A stretch of 41,011 nt of DNA from JBBTSB01 sp964355775 (GTDB taxonomy: Bacteria > Patescibacteriota > Minisyncoccia > 2-02-FULL-40-12 > IGHO2-01-FULL-4-A). Of this stretch, positions 31,000 through 38,524 are shown piece by piece. The DNA lies in NCBI GenBank assembly GCA_964355775.1, contig CAYHEP010000004.1:1-41011 (forward strand). Direction: 5' to 3'. Within the stretch, counting starts at the first letter, position 1; each line of letters starts with the position of its first letter. Made by a program: the position numbers and the translations under genes. The notes beneath the pieces are model-generated. The model made no database searches and was not told the origin of the DNA. It saw nothing but the letters and a program-made list of their open reading frames with translations.

Positions 31000-31332
31000 A
31001 TGAAATCCGAGTACAAGCTAAAAAAAGACAAGTATCTCCGCGAGCGGGGAGGGACGGCGAAGGTTCAAAATATCGCTTGCGCTAAATGTGGTACTGTTCT
31101 ACTCGTGTACCAAAAAGACGGTCCGGGATGGCTTAAGCGCATTTATCTAAATCGGATTGTCAGTCCAAAAGCTTTTGCAGATCTGCAGTATCAATACGAT
31201 GCTACGAATTACAAAACGATGAAAAAACTGGTCTGCGAATGCGGGGCATTGCTCGGCACCCCTATGCTTTATCGCGACGGTCGTATTGCGTTTCATCTAG
31301 AACGAGGAAGCTTTAAACGAAAACCAATCTAA
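31000..31332 (+). CDS. Small zinc-ribbon protein of unknown function
   Basis: The 110-residue protein has a basic start (MKSEYKLKKDKYLRERGG), then CAKCG near residues 27-31 and CECG near 79-82, two cysteine pairs that could form one zinc ribbon. Between them is VLLVYQKDGPGWLKRIYLNRIVSP. It is not related to the DZR proteins in any way I can see. Proteins like it appear in CPR genomes without a known role. It is followed by 37 bases and DZR 11. Confidence 0.65.
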   Translation: MKSEYKLKKDKYLRERGGTAKVQNIACAKCGTVLLVYQKDGPGWLKRIYLNRIVSPKAFADLQYQYDATNYKTMKKLVCECGALLGTPMLYRDGRIAFHLERGSFKRKPI

Positions 31333-31369
31333 TCAATGCTCTAATTCGTGCGAATAGGAGAATAAAGAA

Positions 31370-32980
31370 ATGAATAAATCCTGTAAAAACTGCCAGCAAA
31401 GTTTCAAAATCACTCCTGATGACCAAGCTTTTTATGCGAAGATGGGAGTACCAGAACCAACACGGTGCTGGAGGTGTCGGGCGATGCGGAGGATGGCGTG
31501 GCGGAATATGACGCATTTGTACAAACGTACGTGCGATGCCACTGGCAAAGATTTTTTTACGCTCATGCCACAGAGTGCTCCCATGCCGGTCTATCATCAT
31601 GACTATTGGGTAAGCGATGCTTGGAGTCCGCTCGATTATGGAACGACGTATGATTCGTCACGTTCGTTTTTTGAGCAGTGGAGAGAGCTATTTCATCGGG
31701 TGCCATGGGCTCCCATGTGGAATCATCATAAAATCAATAGCGATTATAGTATCAGCGCCTATATAAAAGATTGCTACCTGTGCTTTGATACAGGGAATAA
31801 TACGGAGGATTCTGCCTACTGCGTATCGGTTCAGTTTGGAAAACGATGTTTCAATCTCATAAACTGCAAACATTGCGAGATGTGCTATTTCTGTATCAAC
31901 ACCGACCAATCTTTCAAAACATTTTTTTCAAGAAATTGTGTTTCGTGCACGGATTCGTGGTTCTTGCAGGATTGTATCGGGTGTACCTCATGCTTCGGCT
32001 GTACGGGACTGCGCAACAAGAGCTACTGCATTGATAATGAGCAATATTCTAAAGAGGGGTATAAGAAAAAACTGGACGAGTTGCTCGGGGATTTTGAAGG
32101 CGCAAAAAAACAAGCGATGAAGACATGGCTCAAGTATCCGGTCAAATATATGCATGGCTTTCAAAATAAAAACGTAACGGGGGATTATATTTTTAATTCT
32201 GCTGACTTGAGGATGTGTTTTTTTGCAAATGGTGCACAAAATTGCGCCTACTCGCAAAGTATTATCTATACTCCCATCAAAGATTCGATGGATATTACTT
32301 CCGTGGGACAAAACGTGGAGCTCGATTACGAGGTGCTCTGTGCTGGAAGGGATTTGTCGGAAGTAATGTTTGCCTTTGATTGTGGCTCGGTCAGAAATTC
32401 CGAATACGTCACGAGTTGTCGGGATAGTGCGTATCTCTTTGGATGCGTTGGTTTGCGAAAGACAAAGTACTGCATACTCAACAAGCAATATTCGCCGGAA
32501 GCATACAAAAAACTTTGCACGCAAATTATCGCCGATATGAAAAAGCGTGGCGAATATGGCGAGTTTTTTCCCGCCGAAATGAGTCCTTTTGGCTACAATG
32601 AGACGCAGGCGATGGACTATTTTCCCCTTACAAAGGAAGAGGCGATACGGCAGGGATTCAAATGGCGAGATCAGAAACGCAAAGAGGTACCGAAGGCAGA
32701 GGGCGTGATCAAGTGCGAACACGATCAAAACTGTGACCATCTTTGCACCGGGGGCTTCAAAATGCTCGAGCGGGAAAAGGACTTTTGCAATCGCATGCGG
32801 ATTCCATATCCGACGCTATGCTTCAATTGCCGCTACAAAGAGCTGGTGAGTTGGCGCAACGCCCCCGCGCTCTACGAGCGCAAATGTGCAAAATGCGGTC
32901 GAAATATTGAGACAAGCTATGCACTAGGTCGGCCGGAAATAGTGTATTGCGAAAGTTGCTACAACAAAGAAATAGCCTAG
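31370..32980 (+). CDS. DZR family protein 11 (full length, altered second metal site)
   Basis: This 536-residue DZR protein has a ribosome site AGGAG at 31356-31360, nine bases before its ATG, unlike the coupled starts of most paralogues. It keeps CKNCQQSFKITPDD and CWRCRAMRRMAWRN, but the second site reads CDATGKDFFT and VYHHDYWVSDAW, lacking three of four cysteines as in DZR 6. The two module ends are FGCTGLRNKSYCIDNEQYSKEGY and FGCVGLRKTKYCILNKQYSPEAY. The C-terminal domain has CEHDQNCDHLC, CFNCRYKELV, CAKCGRNIETSYALG and YCESC. It converges on the ATPase gene; the palindrome CTAG at 32977-32980 supplies both stop codons. Confidence 0.85.
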   Translation: MNKSCKNCQQSFKITPDDQAFYAKMGVPEPTRCWRCRAMRRMAWRNMTHLYKRTCDATGKDFFTLMPQSAPMPVYHHDYWVSDAWSPLDYGTTYDSSRSFFEQWRELFHRVPWAPMWNHHKINSDYSISAYIKDCYLCFDTGNNTEDSAYCVSVQFGKRCFNLINCKHCEMCYFCINTDQSFKTFFSRNCVSCTDSWFLQDCIGCTSCFGCTGLRNKSYCIDNEQYSKEGYKKKLDELLGDFEGAKKQAMKTWLKYPVKYMHGFQNKNVTGDYIFNSADLRMCFFANGAQNCAYSQSIIYTPIKDSMDITSVGQNVELDYEVLCAGRDLSEVMFAFDCGSVRNSEYVTSCRDSAYLFGCVGLRKTKYCILNKQYSPEAYKKLCTQIIADMKKRGEYGEFFPAEMSPFGYNETQAMDYFPLTKEEAIRQGFKWRDQKRKEVPKAEGVIKCEHDQNCDHLCTGGFKMLEREKDFCNRMRIPYPTLCFNCRYKELVSWRNAPALYERKCAKCGRNIETSYALGRPEIVYCESCYNKEIA

Positions 32981-34761
32981 CTTCTACGGTCCGGTTCTTC
33001 GTCGTAATCCTCCTTGTCCTCCGTAGCTTTAGCGAAGGAGGATTCGTCGTTTTGAGCAACAGGAGCTGGATTGAGTGCGCCTGAAAGAGCTTGGCGCAAT
33101 TCACCATGATCAACGCCACCGCCTCCGCGATGACGTTTGCGTTTTCGCCGAGGACCGCCGGGGGCTTCTTGCGGAATATCACTCAAAGACATGGGCGGGG
33201 GGATCTCCGGACGCACTTCTTTTGGCATGGAGACCTCACCGATATCGATGCCAATATCGTCCAGGTTTGTTTCATACTTTGGTTTTATATAGGCAATCGG
33301 TGGAGGAGCTACTTTGATGATGTTTTCTTCACCTGTAAATTCTCCATTGGTTGAACGTGGTGCGGATTGAAACGGCGTAGGTCCCGGCATATTCGCGATC
33401 GGGGAGGGCATCGGAACTGCATTGCGAGCGCCGCCCATACCGCTCCAATCGGAAATTTCCTGCTCCACGCTCGCGCGTGAACTGCTGTAATTTCTTCGTG
33501 AGTTGTCGATGATATGTTGTACTTGAGCTGGCGTTGTATTGAGTTCAATCGGAGGAAGTGTGATTGCGGAGAATGCACGTGATGAAAAACCATCTACCAT
33601 TAGCCGCATATAGACGTTGTAGTTTGGAATATTGACGAAATCCTGTGCGAGCAAATCAGGCGCAAATTGCACCTCAAGAAATTCTGCATCCGTCGCGCCC
33701 ACGCGGAAGGTGATCATCGTGCCCACATTGCCGAAAATCGCGTCACGCACCTTTGTACTGACACCTCCGCCTCCGGCCTGCATGCTGACGAGCTGTCCGA
33801 TGTATTGGTGAGAAATAATGAGACCGAGACGGTATTTGCGGGCTTCGGAAAGCACTGAAGCAAATGAGTCGGTGGCAAAGTTTTGAAACTCGTCGACATA
33901 CAGCAAAAAGTCTCGCCGTTCCGGTTCTGGTATGCGCACACGTTCCATGGCGGCGAGCTGAATCTTCGTAATGATCATTGCGCCCAAGAGAGCGGAGTTG
34001 TCCTCGCCTATGAGTCCTTTCGAGACATTGACCAGCAAAATTTTGCCCTCATTCATGATCTGCTCAATGTTGAGGGTGCTTTTTGGCTGTCCTACGACAT
34101 TGCGGACCAGATGTGTAGACAAAAACTGTCCAACTTTGTTTTGGATCGGAGCGATCGCCTCGGTTCGGAACCGCTCTTGATATTGCTCGTATTCGTTGAT
34201 CCAGTAGGAACGTACTACAGGATCTTTGCAGTTGTCGATAATTCGCTGGCGATAAATTTTGTCCACCAACATGCGCGGAATTCCCAAAAGGGTCGTTCCC
34301 GGCGTATCAAGAAGCGCGAGCACGGTGTTGTTCATGATGTACTCCATGCGTGCCGACCAGACATTTGCCCAGATCTTGGTAAAAATGGACATAAGACCCG
34401 ACGATACCAAATGTTTGTGGTCGGGATTTTTTACCTCGAGAATGTTGAAGCCGATTGGGTACTCCGTGTCGATCGGATTAAAGTAGATTACGTCTTGGAG
34501 ACGATCTTGTGGGATGGCAGCCAACAGGCCTTGAACAAATTCTCCGTGCGGATCCACGACCGCCACGCCACGGCCTGCTTCGATGTCTTGTATGGCAAGA
34601 TTGCGCAGGAGCGATGTCTTGCCGGTTCCAGTCTGTCCGATTACATACATGTGCTGGAAGCGATCCTTGTTTTTAATACCAAAAATCTTGGTTGACCCGC
34701 GGAAATTTGACTTGCCCAGATACAGGATATTGGTGTTGTCTTGTGATATCGGATCGTCCAT
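32977..34761 (-). CDS. TraD/HerA-like P-loop ATPase (type IV secretion coupling-type)
   Basis: The 594-residue protein has Walker A GQTGTGKTS at 42-50, VVDPHGEFVQGLL soon after, and Walker B FLLYVDEFQNF near 285-295. It resembles the VirD4/TraD/HerA DNA-pump ATPases that CPR genomes often carry near pilus genes. It lacks clear membrane helices. The C-terminal 170 residues are low-complexity and Pro-rich, with a basic patch GPRRKRKRHRGGGG. The stretch SSFAKATEDKED near the end is encoded by palindrome P2. It is the last gene of the pilus operon, 15 bases after the PilX-like gene. A role in DNA movement is inferred. Confidence 0.8.
   Translation of the reverse strand: MDDPISQDNTNILYLGKSNFRGSTKIFGIKNKDRFQHMYVIGQTGTGKTSLLRNLAIQDIEAGRGVAVVDPHGEFVQGLLAAIPQDRLQDVIYFNPIDTEYPIGFNILEVKNPDHKHLVSSGLMSIFTKIWANVWSARMEYIMNNTVLALLDTPGTTLLGIPRMLVDKIYRQRIIDNCKDPVVRSYWINEYEQYQERFRTEAIAPIQNKVGQFLSTHLVRNVVGQPKSTLNIEQIMNEGKILLVNVSKGLIGEDNSALLGAMIITKIQLAAMERVRIPEPERRDFLLYVDEFQNFATDSFASVLSEARKYRLGLIISHQYIGQLVSMQAGGGGVSTKVRDAIFGNVGTMITFRVGATDAEFLEVQFAPDLLAQDFVNIPNYNVYMRLMVDGFSSRAFSAITLPPIELNTTPAQVQHIIDNSRRNYSSSRASVEQEISDWSGMGGARNAVPMPSPIANMPGPTPFQSAPRSTNGEFTGEENIIKVAPPPIAYIKPKYETNLDDIGIDIGEVSMPKEVRPEIPPPMSLSDIPQEAPGGPRRKRKRHRGGGGVDHGELRQALSGALNPAPVAQNDESSFAKATEDKEDYDEEPDRRS
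33017..33042. repeat. Palindromic repeat P2 in coding sequence (TCCTCC...GGAGGA)
   Basis: Arms TCCTCC (33017-33022) and GGAGGA (33037-33042) enclose GTAGCTTTAGCGAA. On the coding (minus) strand it reads SSFAKATED. It lies a few codons from the end of the ATPase gene in a disordered tail where added residues should do little harm. Confidence 0.6.
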
Positions 34762-34776
34762 AGTCCTATGGTACTC

Positions 34777-35154
34777 TTATTCCTCGCCAAAAGAAATGAG
34801 ATTGAGATACTCATCGGTCGTGAGCTTGAGCTTGGTCGTACTGCGGTCAACGGTCGCCTTTGTATGAATGGTCGTCGTGCCTCCCTGCGTCGTAATCGGA
34901 TCAATGGTGCATTGATAGGTTTTAATATGTAAAGTTTCGTTGCCTACGTAGTCAAGATCGTTGGACATTTTAAACAACGCGCGGTCGGCGCACGACAATG
35001 CGAGGAAATAGGATTGTTCTTTGAATTCAGTATCGAGTACGCCACGTCGTTGAAAATATCCCGATGTGCTCAATGCTTGTCCGACGATGATCAAGATCAC
35101 GCTCATGATGATGACGCTTGTGAGAACGATGAAGCCATTGTTTTGTCTAATCAT
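34777..35154 (-). CDS. PilX-like type IV pilus assembly protein
   Basis: The 125-residue protein begins MIRQNNGFIVLTSVIIMSVILIIVGQAL, a prepilin-type N-terminus with Gly at -1, Phe at +1 and a hydrophobic helix but no Glu at +5. This is the common pattern of PilX-like minor pilins. The rest, including SYFLALSCADRALFKM, is the usual segment with Ala-Cys-Ala-rich helix. It overlaps the PilW-like gene by four bases. Confidence 0.72.
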   Translation of the reverse strand: MIRQNNGFIVLTSVIIMSVILIIVGQALSTSGYFQRRGVLDTEFKEQSYFLALSCADRALFKMSNDLDYVGNETLHIKTYQCTIDPITTQGGTTTIHTKATVDRSTTKLKLTTDEYLNLISFGEE

Positions 35155-35663
35155 TGAACTGAAATAAAAATATCTATAGAGCTGGATACAGGATTGTACG
35201 GTTCGACACTTTGTATTTTAGCACGAACGCGGATAGTGTTTTTTGTATCGGTTGAAAATTTGAAATTCGTAAAGCTCAATGAACTGACAGTGACTAGACT
35301 GTTGGTAAGCGGGAGCGGAGACGAGGGAGCCATTTTGAGCCGAACCGCGCCGTCGGAGAGATCGAAGACGTTGGGATTTGATGATGCGCTTGCCGTGTTG
35401 ACGGAGAGCGTTGTTGAAGTAACTCCCACTGCCGGACTGTTGACCGTTGTGGCACCTTGGATCGTGCGTTGAAACTTTTGGATCAGGAATCGTGTGTTGT
35501 CCGACACTTCAAGCGTGGCATCGGATCGTCCGGCGCTTGAAAGCATGGAGTACGCAAACAACATCATCGCTCCGATGACGATCATAAAAATTGCCGAGTA
35601 CAGCAGTATTTCTATCAGTGTAAAGCCTGCCTTGCCGGCAGGCAGGCCGTTTATCCTCCGCAT
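35151..35663 (-). CDS. PilW/PilJ-like prepilin
   Basis: This 170-residue protein carries the prepilin cleavage motif G-FTLIEI at residues 13-19 (Gly13 at -1, Glu18 at +5), then a hydrophobic helix LLYSAIFMIVIGAMMLFAYSML. The leader MRRINGLPAGKAG is unusual: LPAGKAG is encoded by palindrome P3, which therefore supplies the Gly of the cleavage site. The C-terminal half is beta-rich, as in minor pilins. It overlaps both neighbours on the operon. Confidence 0.8.
   Translation of the reverse strand: MRRINGLPAGKAGFTLIEILLYSAIFMIVIGAMMLFAYSMLSSAGRSDATLEVSDNTRFLIQKFQRTIQGATTVNSPAVGVTSTTLSVNTASASSNPNVFDLSDGAVRLKMAPSSPLPLTNSLVTVSSLSFTNFKFSTDTKNTIRVRAKIQSVEPYNPVSSSIDIFISVQ
35625..35647. repeat. Palindromic repeat P3 in a prepilin leader (GCCTGCC...GGCAGGC)
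   Basis: Arms GCCTGCC (35625-35631) and GGCAGGC (35641-35647) flank TTGCCGGCA. On the coding strand it encodes LPAGKAG directly before FTLIE. The overlap with the end of the upstream gene (35651) is just outside the repeat. Confidence 0.65.
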
Positions 35664-37069
35664 GTTCCGTTGATCGTTGATGTTACAAGCTGAAGCAGAT
35701 CATTGTTGCGAACGGACATGTAGACGATATTGTTGTTGTAATCGGCTCCGCTTCCTATATTAGAAAAATTCAATGAGCCGAATTTTGACATCGTTGCAGG
35801 ATTTCGTACCGCAAATGCCTGAAACTCTTCGTTGACGTCGCCCGTACCGATAAAAGCTAAAATACCTGTAGCGATAACCGTATGAATCTTTGAGCTGATA
35901 TCAGTTGATCCTCGAGACGTCATGGCTGACGGTATGGATGCGTCTATAACAGAAAGTTCCTTGTCGCTTGAACTGTCTCGTGCCAGATAAATGCGTAGTT
36001 TTGATTTTGCGTGGACGGCGGTACCGTCTGCACTTCCGGGCGCATCGTAGCTTCCAATTTCAACAGGTGCGAGGGGATTGCTGACATCAACGGCGACCAG
36101 TTCCTTGGTGTCGCTTGAAGTCGCCAGATACGCTACATTTTGGAGAACGCTGACTTCGTTGATATCGAACCCGAATTTCTTGGTAGTGGCAACCGACGGT
36201 GCAAGTGGATTTGTTACATTAATGACAAAAAACTCCGATCCAGCACTGCTTGATGCAGTCGTTGCATACACATAGTTGCCTCGTGCCATAACATAGCGTC
36301 CTGCTCCGCCTCCGGTAAGCGTAAGTTTTGCTTTCTTTGTCGGTACAGCCGGGTTGCTTACGTCAATGACAAAGAAATCGGAACTGTTCTCTTCGATCGT
36401 GTATGCGTAATTACCTGCGACGGTAACCGATTTTTCGCCTTCCTCGACATTGAGACTTCCCAATAGCTGTGGACTGCGTGATGCGGTAACATCAAAGATA
36501 AAAAGATCTTCTTTGTTGGCTGCCACAGCTGAACTGGTAACGTATGCTTTGTAATTTGAGAAGAAGACGTCGCTTCCTTTGCTCCCACTACCACCGTCTG
36601 CCGTGCTCAAGATGCAGGGATGCGTCCAATCCCCGCTCAATCCCTGATCGGGCGGCGCAAGCGTTTGATAGAGTTCAAGGCTTTTTGTGGCTTCAGTTTG
36701 GTAGTGCCAGCTTACGGTGAGATCAACATGTTTTATGCCGTCGCTATCGGTGCTGACGGAAGCCTTTCGGGTGTATTCGTCGCTCACGTCCGGACTGCTC
36801 GTAACAGCCCAGCTTCCACTCGAAAGAAATTGAAAGCCATGCACACCGTCGGTGAGCGTTGACCACTTGGTGTCCCTGATAAATCGTAGCGCTTCTCCGC
36901 TGTCGTGCAGTTTTTCCGACGCTACTCTACTTGCGAGCGAGTCCATGGAATATTCGCGTCCGCTATAATACATCAAAGTAACCGCCGTGATGGTGATCGA
37001 AAACAGTGCTATGGCAATCAGTATTTCGACTAAGCTACTACCAGTCGATGCGTCCTTCTTTGTTGACAT
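35651..37069 (-). CDS. Pilin-like protein with LVIVD-repeat beta-propeller
   Basis: The 472-residue protein starts MSTKKDASTGSSLVEILIAIALFSITITAVTLMYY, a prepilin-like leader (Gly10 at -1, Ser at +1, Glu15 at +5) with a membrane helix. Residues about 30-160 are a minor-pilin-like domain. From about 180 on, repeats such as LFIFDVTASRSPQLLGSL, FFVIDVSNPAVPTKKAKL, FFVINVTNPLAPSVATTK and LVAVDVSNPLAPVEIGSY match LVIVD repeats, which build beta-propellers on cell surfaces. I chose ATG 37069 over a much longer upstream frame because it places the prepilin motif at the N-terminus. The propeller would sit on the pilus as a possible adhesive domain. Confidence 0.8.
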   Translation of the reverse strand: MSTKKDASTGSSLVEILIAIALFSITITAVTLMYYSGREYSMDSLASRVASEKLHDSGEALRFIRDTKWSTLTDGVHGFQFLSSGSWAVTSSPDVSDEYTRKASVSTDSDGIKHVDLTVSWHYQTEATKSLELYQTLAPPDQGLSGDWTHPCILSTADGGSGSKGSDVFFSNYKAYVTSSAVAANKEDLFIFDVTASRSPQLLGSLNVEEGEKSVTVAGNYAYTIEENSSDFFVIDVSNPAVPTKKAKLTLTGGGAGRYVMARGNYVYATTASSSAGSEFFVINVTNPLAPSVATTKKFGFDINEVSVLQNVAYLATSSDTKELVAVDVSNPLAPVEIGSYDAPGSADGTAVHAKSKLRIYLARDSSSDKELSVIDASIPSAMTSRGSTDISSKIHTVIATGILAFIGTGDVNEEFQAFAVRNPATMSKFGSLNFSNIGSGADYNNNIVYMSVRNNDLLQLVTSTINGTCGG

Positions 37070-37493
37070 ATATGTTAGTTGTCTTTGTGCCATTGTCCAA
37101 TGTAAAACTGACTGAAGCGGTACGTGCCGTAAGATATTTGAAAATAATATCGCTTGGTCCCGAGATGGTGACGGCAGATTCTCGCGGGAATACTTCGTCT
37201 TTGGACTGATCGCGTCCGGCGTAGGTTGAACCTTCGAAAAGCGTATAATCGCTCCCATAGACATGCAATCCATGATCGGCAGAACCATTTCCCGCAAGCG
37301 ACATCGTGCGAGCTTCGCGAAGCAATGCCAACATCAACGTTCGTTCCGTATCTATCTGGTAACTTTGATAGAGATGGACCGTGTAGGGAATAGTGATTGC
37401 TGCCAGCGTTGCCAAAATTCCCAAACTGACTATGATCTCAAAAAGCGTAAACCCCGCCCCCTTTTTATTTGTTAATGTTTTGTGATACGGCAT
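37038..37493 (-). CDS. GspH/FimT-like prepilin
   Basis: This 151-residue protein begins MPYHKTLTNKKGAGFTLFEIIVSLGILATLAAITIP. Gly14 is at -1, Phe15 at +1 and Glu19 at +5 of the prepilin peptidase site, followed by a membrane helix. The C-terminal beta-rich part fits GspH/FimT minor pilins. The start at 37493 was chosen to give a short basic leader; it overlaps PilC by 29 bases. FimT-type pilins have been linked to DNA binding in natural transformation. Confidence 0.82.
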   Translation of the reverse strand: MPYHKTLTNKKGAGFTLFEIIVSLGILATLAAITIPYTVHLYQSYQIDTERTLMLALLREARTMSLAGNGSADHGLHVYGSDYTLFEGSTYAGRDQSKDEVFPRESAVTISGPSDIIFKYLTARTASVSFTLDNGTKTTNIYVNKEGRIDW

Positions 37494-38523
37494 AAATCGG
37501 CAATATAATTGAAATTGCGACAAAACCGACGATGATACCCATAACAACCAAAAGGAGCGGTTCAAGTACGTTGGAAAGTGTTTTCGTGGACGCATCAAGC
37601 TCAGATTCGTAGTAATCCGCCAAATAACTGCCAGTATCAGTCAATTTCCCCGTAGTTTCGCCGACCGCAATCATCTCCGTAAATACGACGGGAAAAAGTT
37701 TTTTATACGTACCGAGGTGTTTTGAAATCGGATCTCCCTGTCCGACGCCGACGGATATTTTTTTGAGGGCTGATTTGTATACAAGATTGGAAGAGGAGGT
37801 TCCGGTGATTTCTATGGCTTGCACAATTTTTACTCCGCTTTTCATGAGAAGTGATAATGCGCGAACGAACGCGACGATGTTGTAGTTTTGAATCATGGTT
37901 CCCGCGACGGGAAGCATCAGCATGAAACGGTGCCATACATAGCGAAGCGCGCGGATGCGCAGCAAAAGCCATATTGCAACGATGCTCGCAGCCACAGTTC
38001 CCATGACAAATAAGCCATGATTGATCATGAACGTTGATACGGCTATGAATATTCTCGTTACCAACGGGAGATCAACTCGCAAAGATTTAAAAATCGGCAG
38101 AATTTTTGGGAATATGAAAAACGTCATGCCGGCGGTAATAGCAGTAGTTGCAAGAAGAATGATGATCGGATAGATCAACGCTCCTTTGACCTTGCTCTCC
38201 AGCTCACGTTTACGCTTCAATGACTCCGCCAGATATTCCAAATTTTCCGCGAGAGTCCCGCTGATTTCTCCAACGTGCACGATATTGATGAAAAAATCGC
38301 CGAACAACCGATGGTATTTCTTCAATCCATCGGACAAAAATTGACCATTTTTTACGCTTTCAATAAGATCGTCCATGATCTTGCCGAATCCCTTTGATGC
38401 AGATTGGCGTTTCAGCGTGCGCAAGATGTCCAAAATCTGCATGCCGGAACGTGACATGATCGCCATGTGTTGAGCGAAGAACATCTTGTCTTTTACGGAT
38501 AATCTGAAAAATGGATTTGCCAT
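37465..38523 (-). CDS. pilC: Type IV pilus inner-membrane platform protein PilC/GspF
   Basis: The 352-residue protein contains two GspF domains, each ending in hydrophobic helices. The N-terminal domain has FFAQHMAIMSRSGMQILDILRTLKRQ and DGLKKYHRLFGDFFINIVHVGEISGTLAENLEYLAESL; the C-terminal one has FVRALSLLMKSGVKIVQAIEITG and FTEMIAVGETTGKLTDTGSYLADYYESEL. Three membrane helices are visible. PilC couples the PilB motor to the growing pilus. The start MANPFFRLSVKDKM at 38523 was preferred to a longer one inside PilB. Confidence 0.9.
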   Translation of the reverse strand: MANPFFRLSVKDKMFFAQHMAIMSRSGMQILDILRTLKRQSASKGFGKIMDDLIESVKNGQFLSDGLKKYHRLFGDFFINIVHVGEISGTLAENLEYLAESLKRKRELESKVKGALIYPIIILLATTAITAGMTFFIFPKILPIFKSLRVDLPLVTRIFIAVSTFMINHGLFVMGTVAASIVAIWLLLRIRALRYVWHRFMLMLPVAGTMIQNYNIVAFVRALSLLMKSGVKIVQAIEITGTSSSNLVYKSALKKISVGVGQGDPISKHLGTYKKLFPVVFTEMIAVGETTGKLTDTGSYLADYYESELDASTKTLSNVLEPLLLVVMGIIVGFVAISIILPIYAVSQNINK

Positions 38524-38524
38524 G

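Noticed and set aside
6375..32980. CRISPR array or tandem repeat array from the many similar DZR segments
   Set aside because: The similarity is at protein level between separate genes; there are no regularly spaced short repeats with unique spacers.
33883..34695. 270-codon plus-strand frame opposite the TraD-like ATPase
   Set aside because: The minus-strand ATPase has Walker motifs; the plus frame is a shadow.
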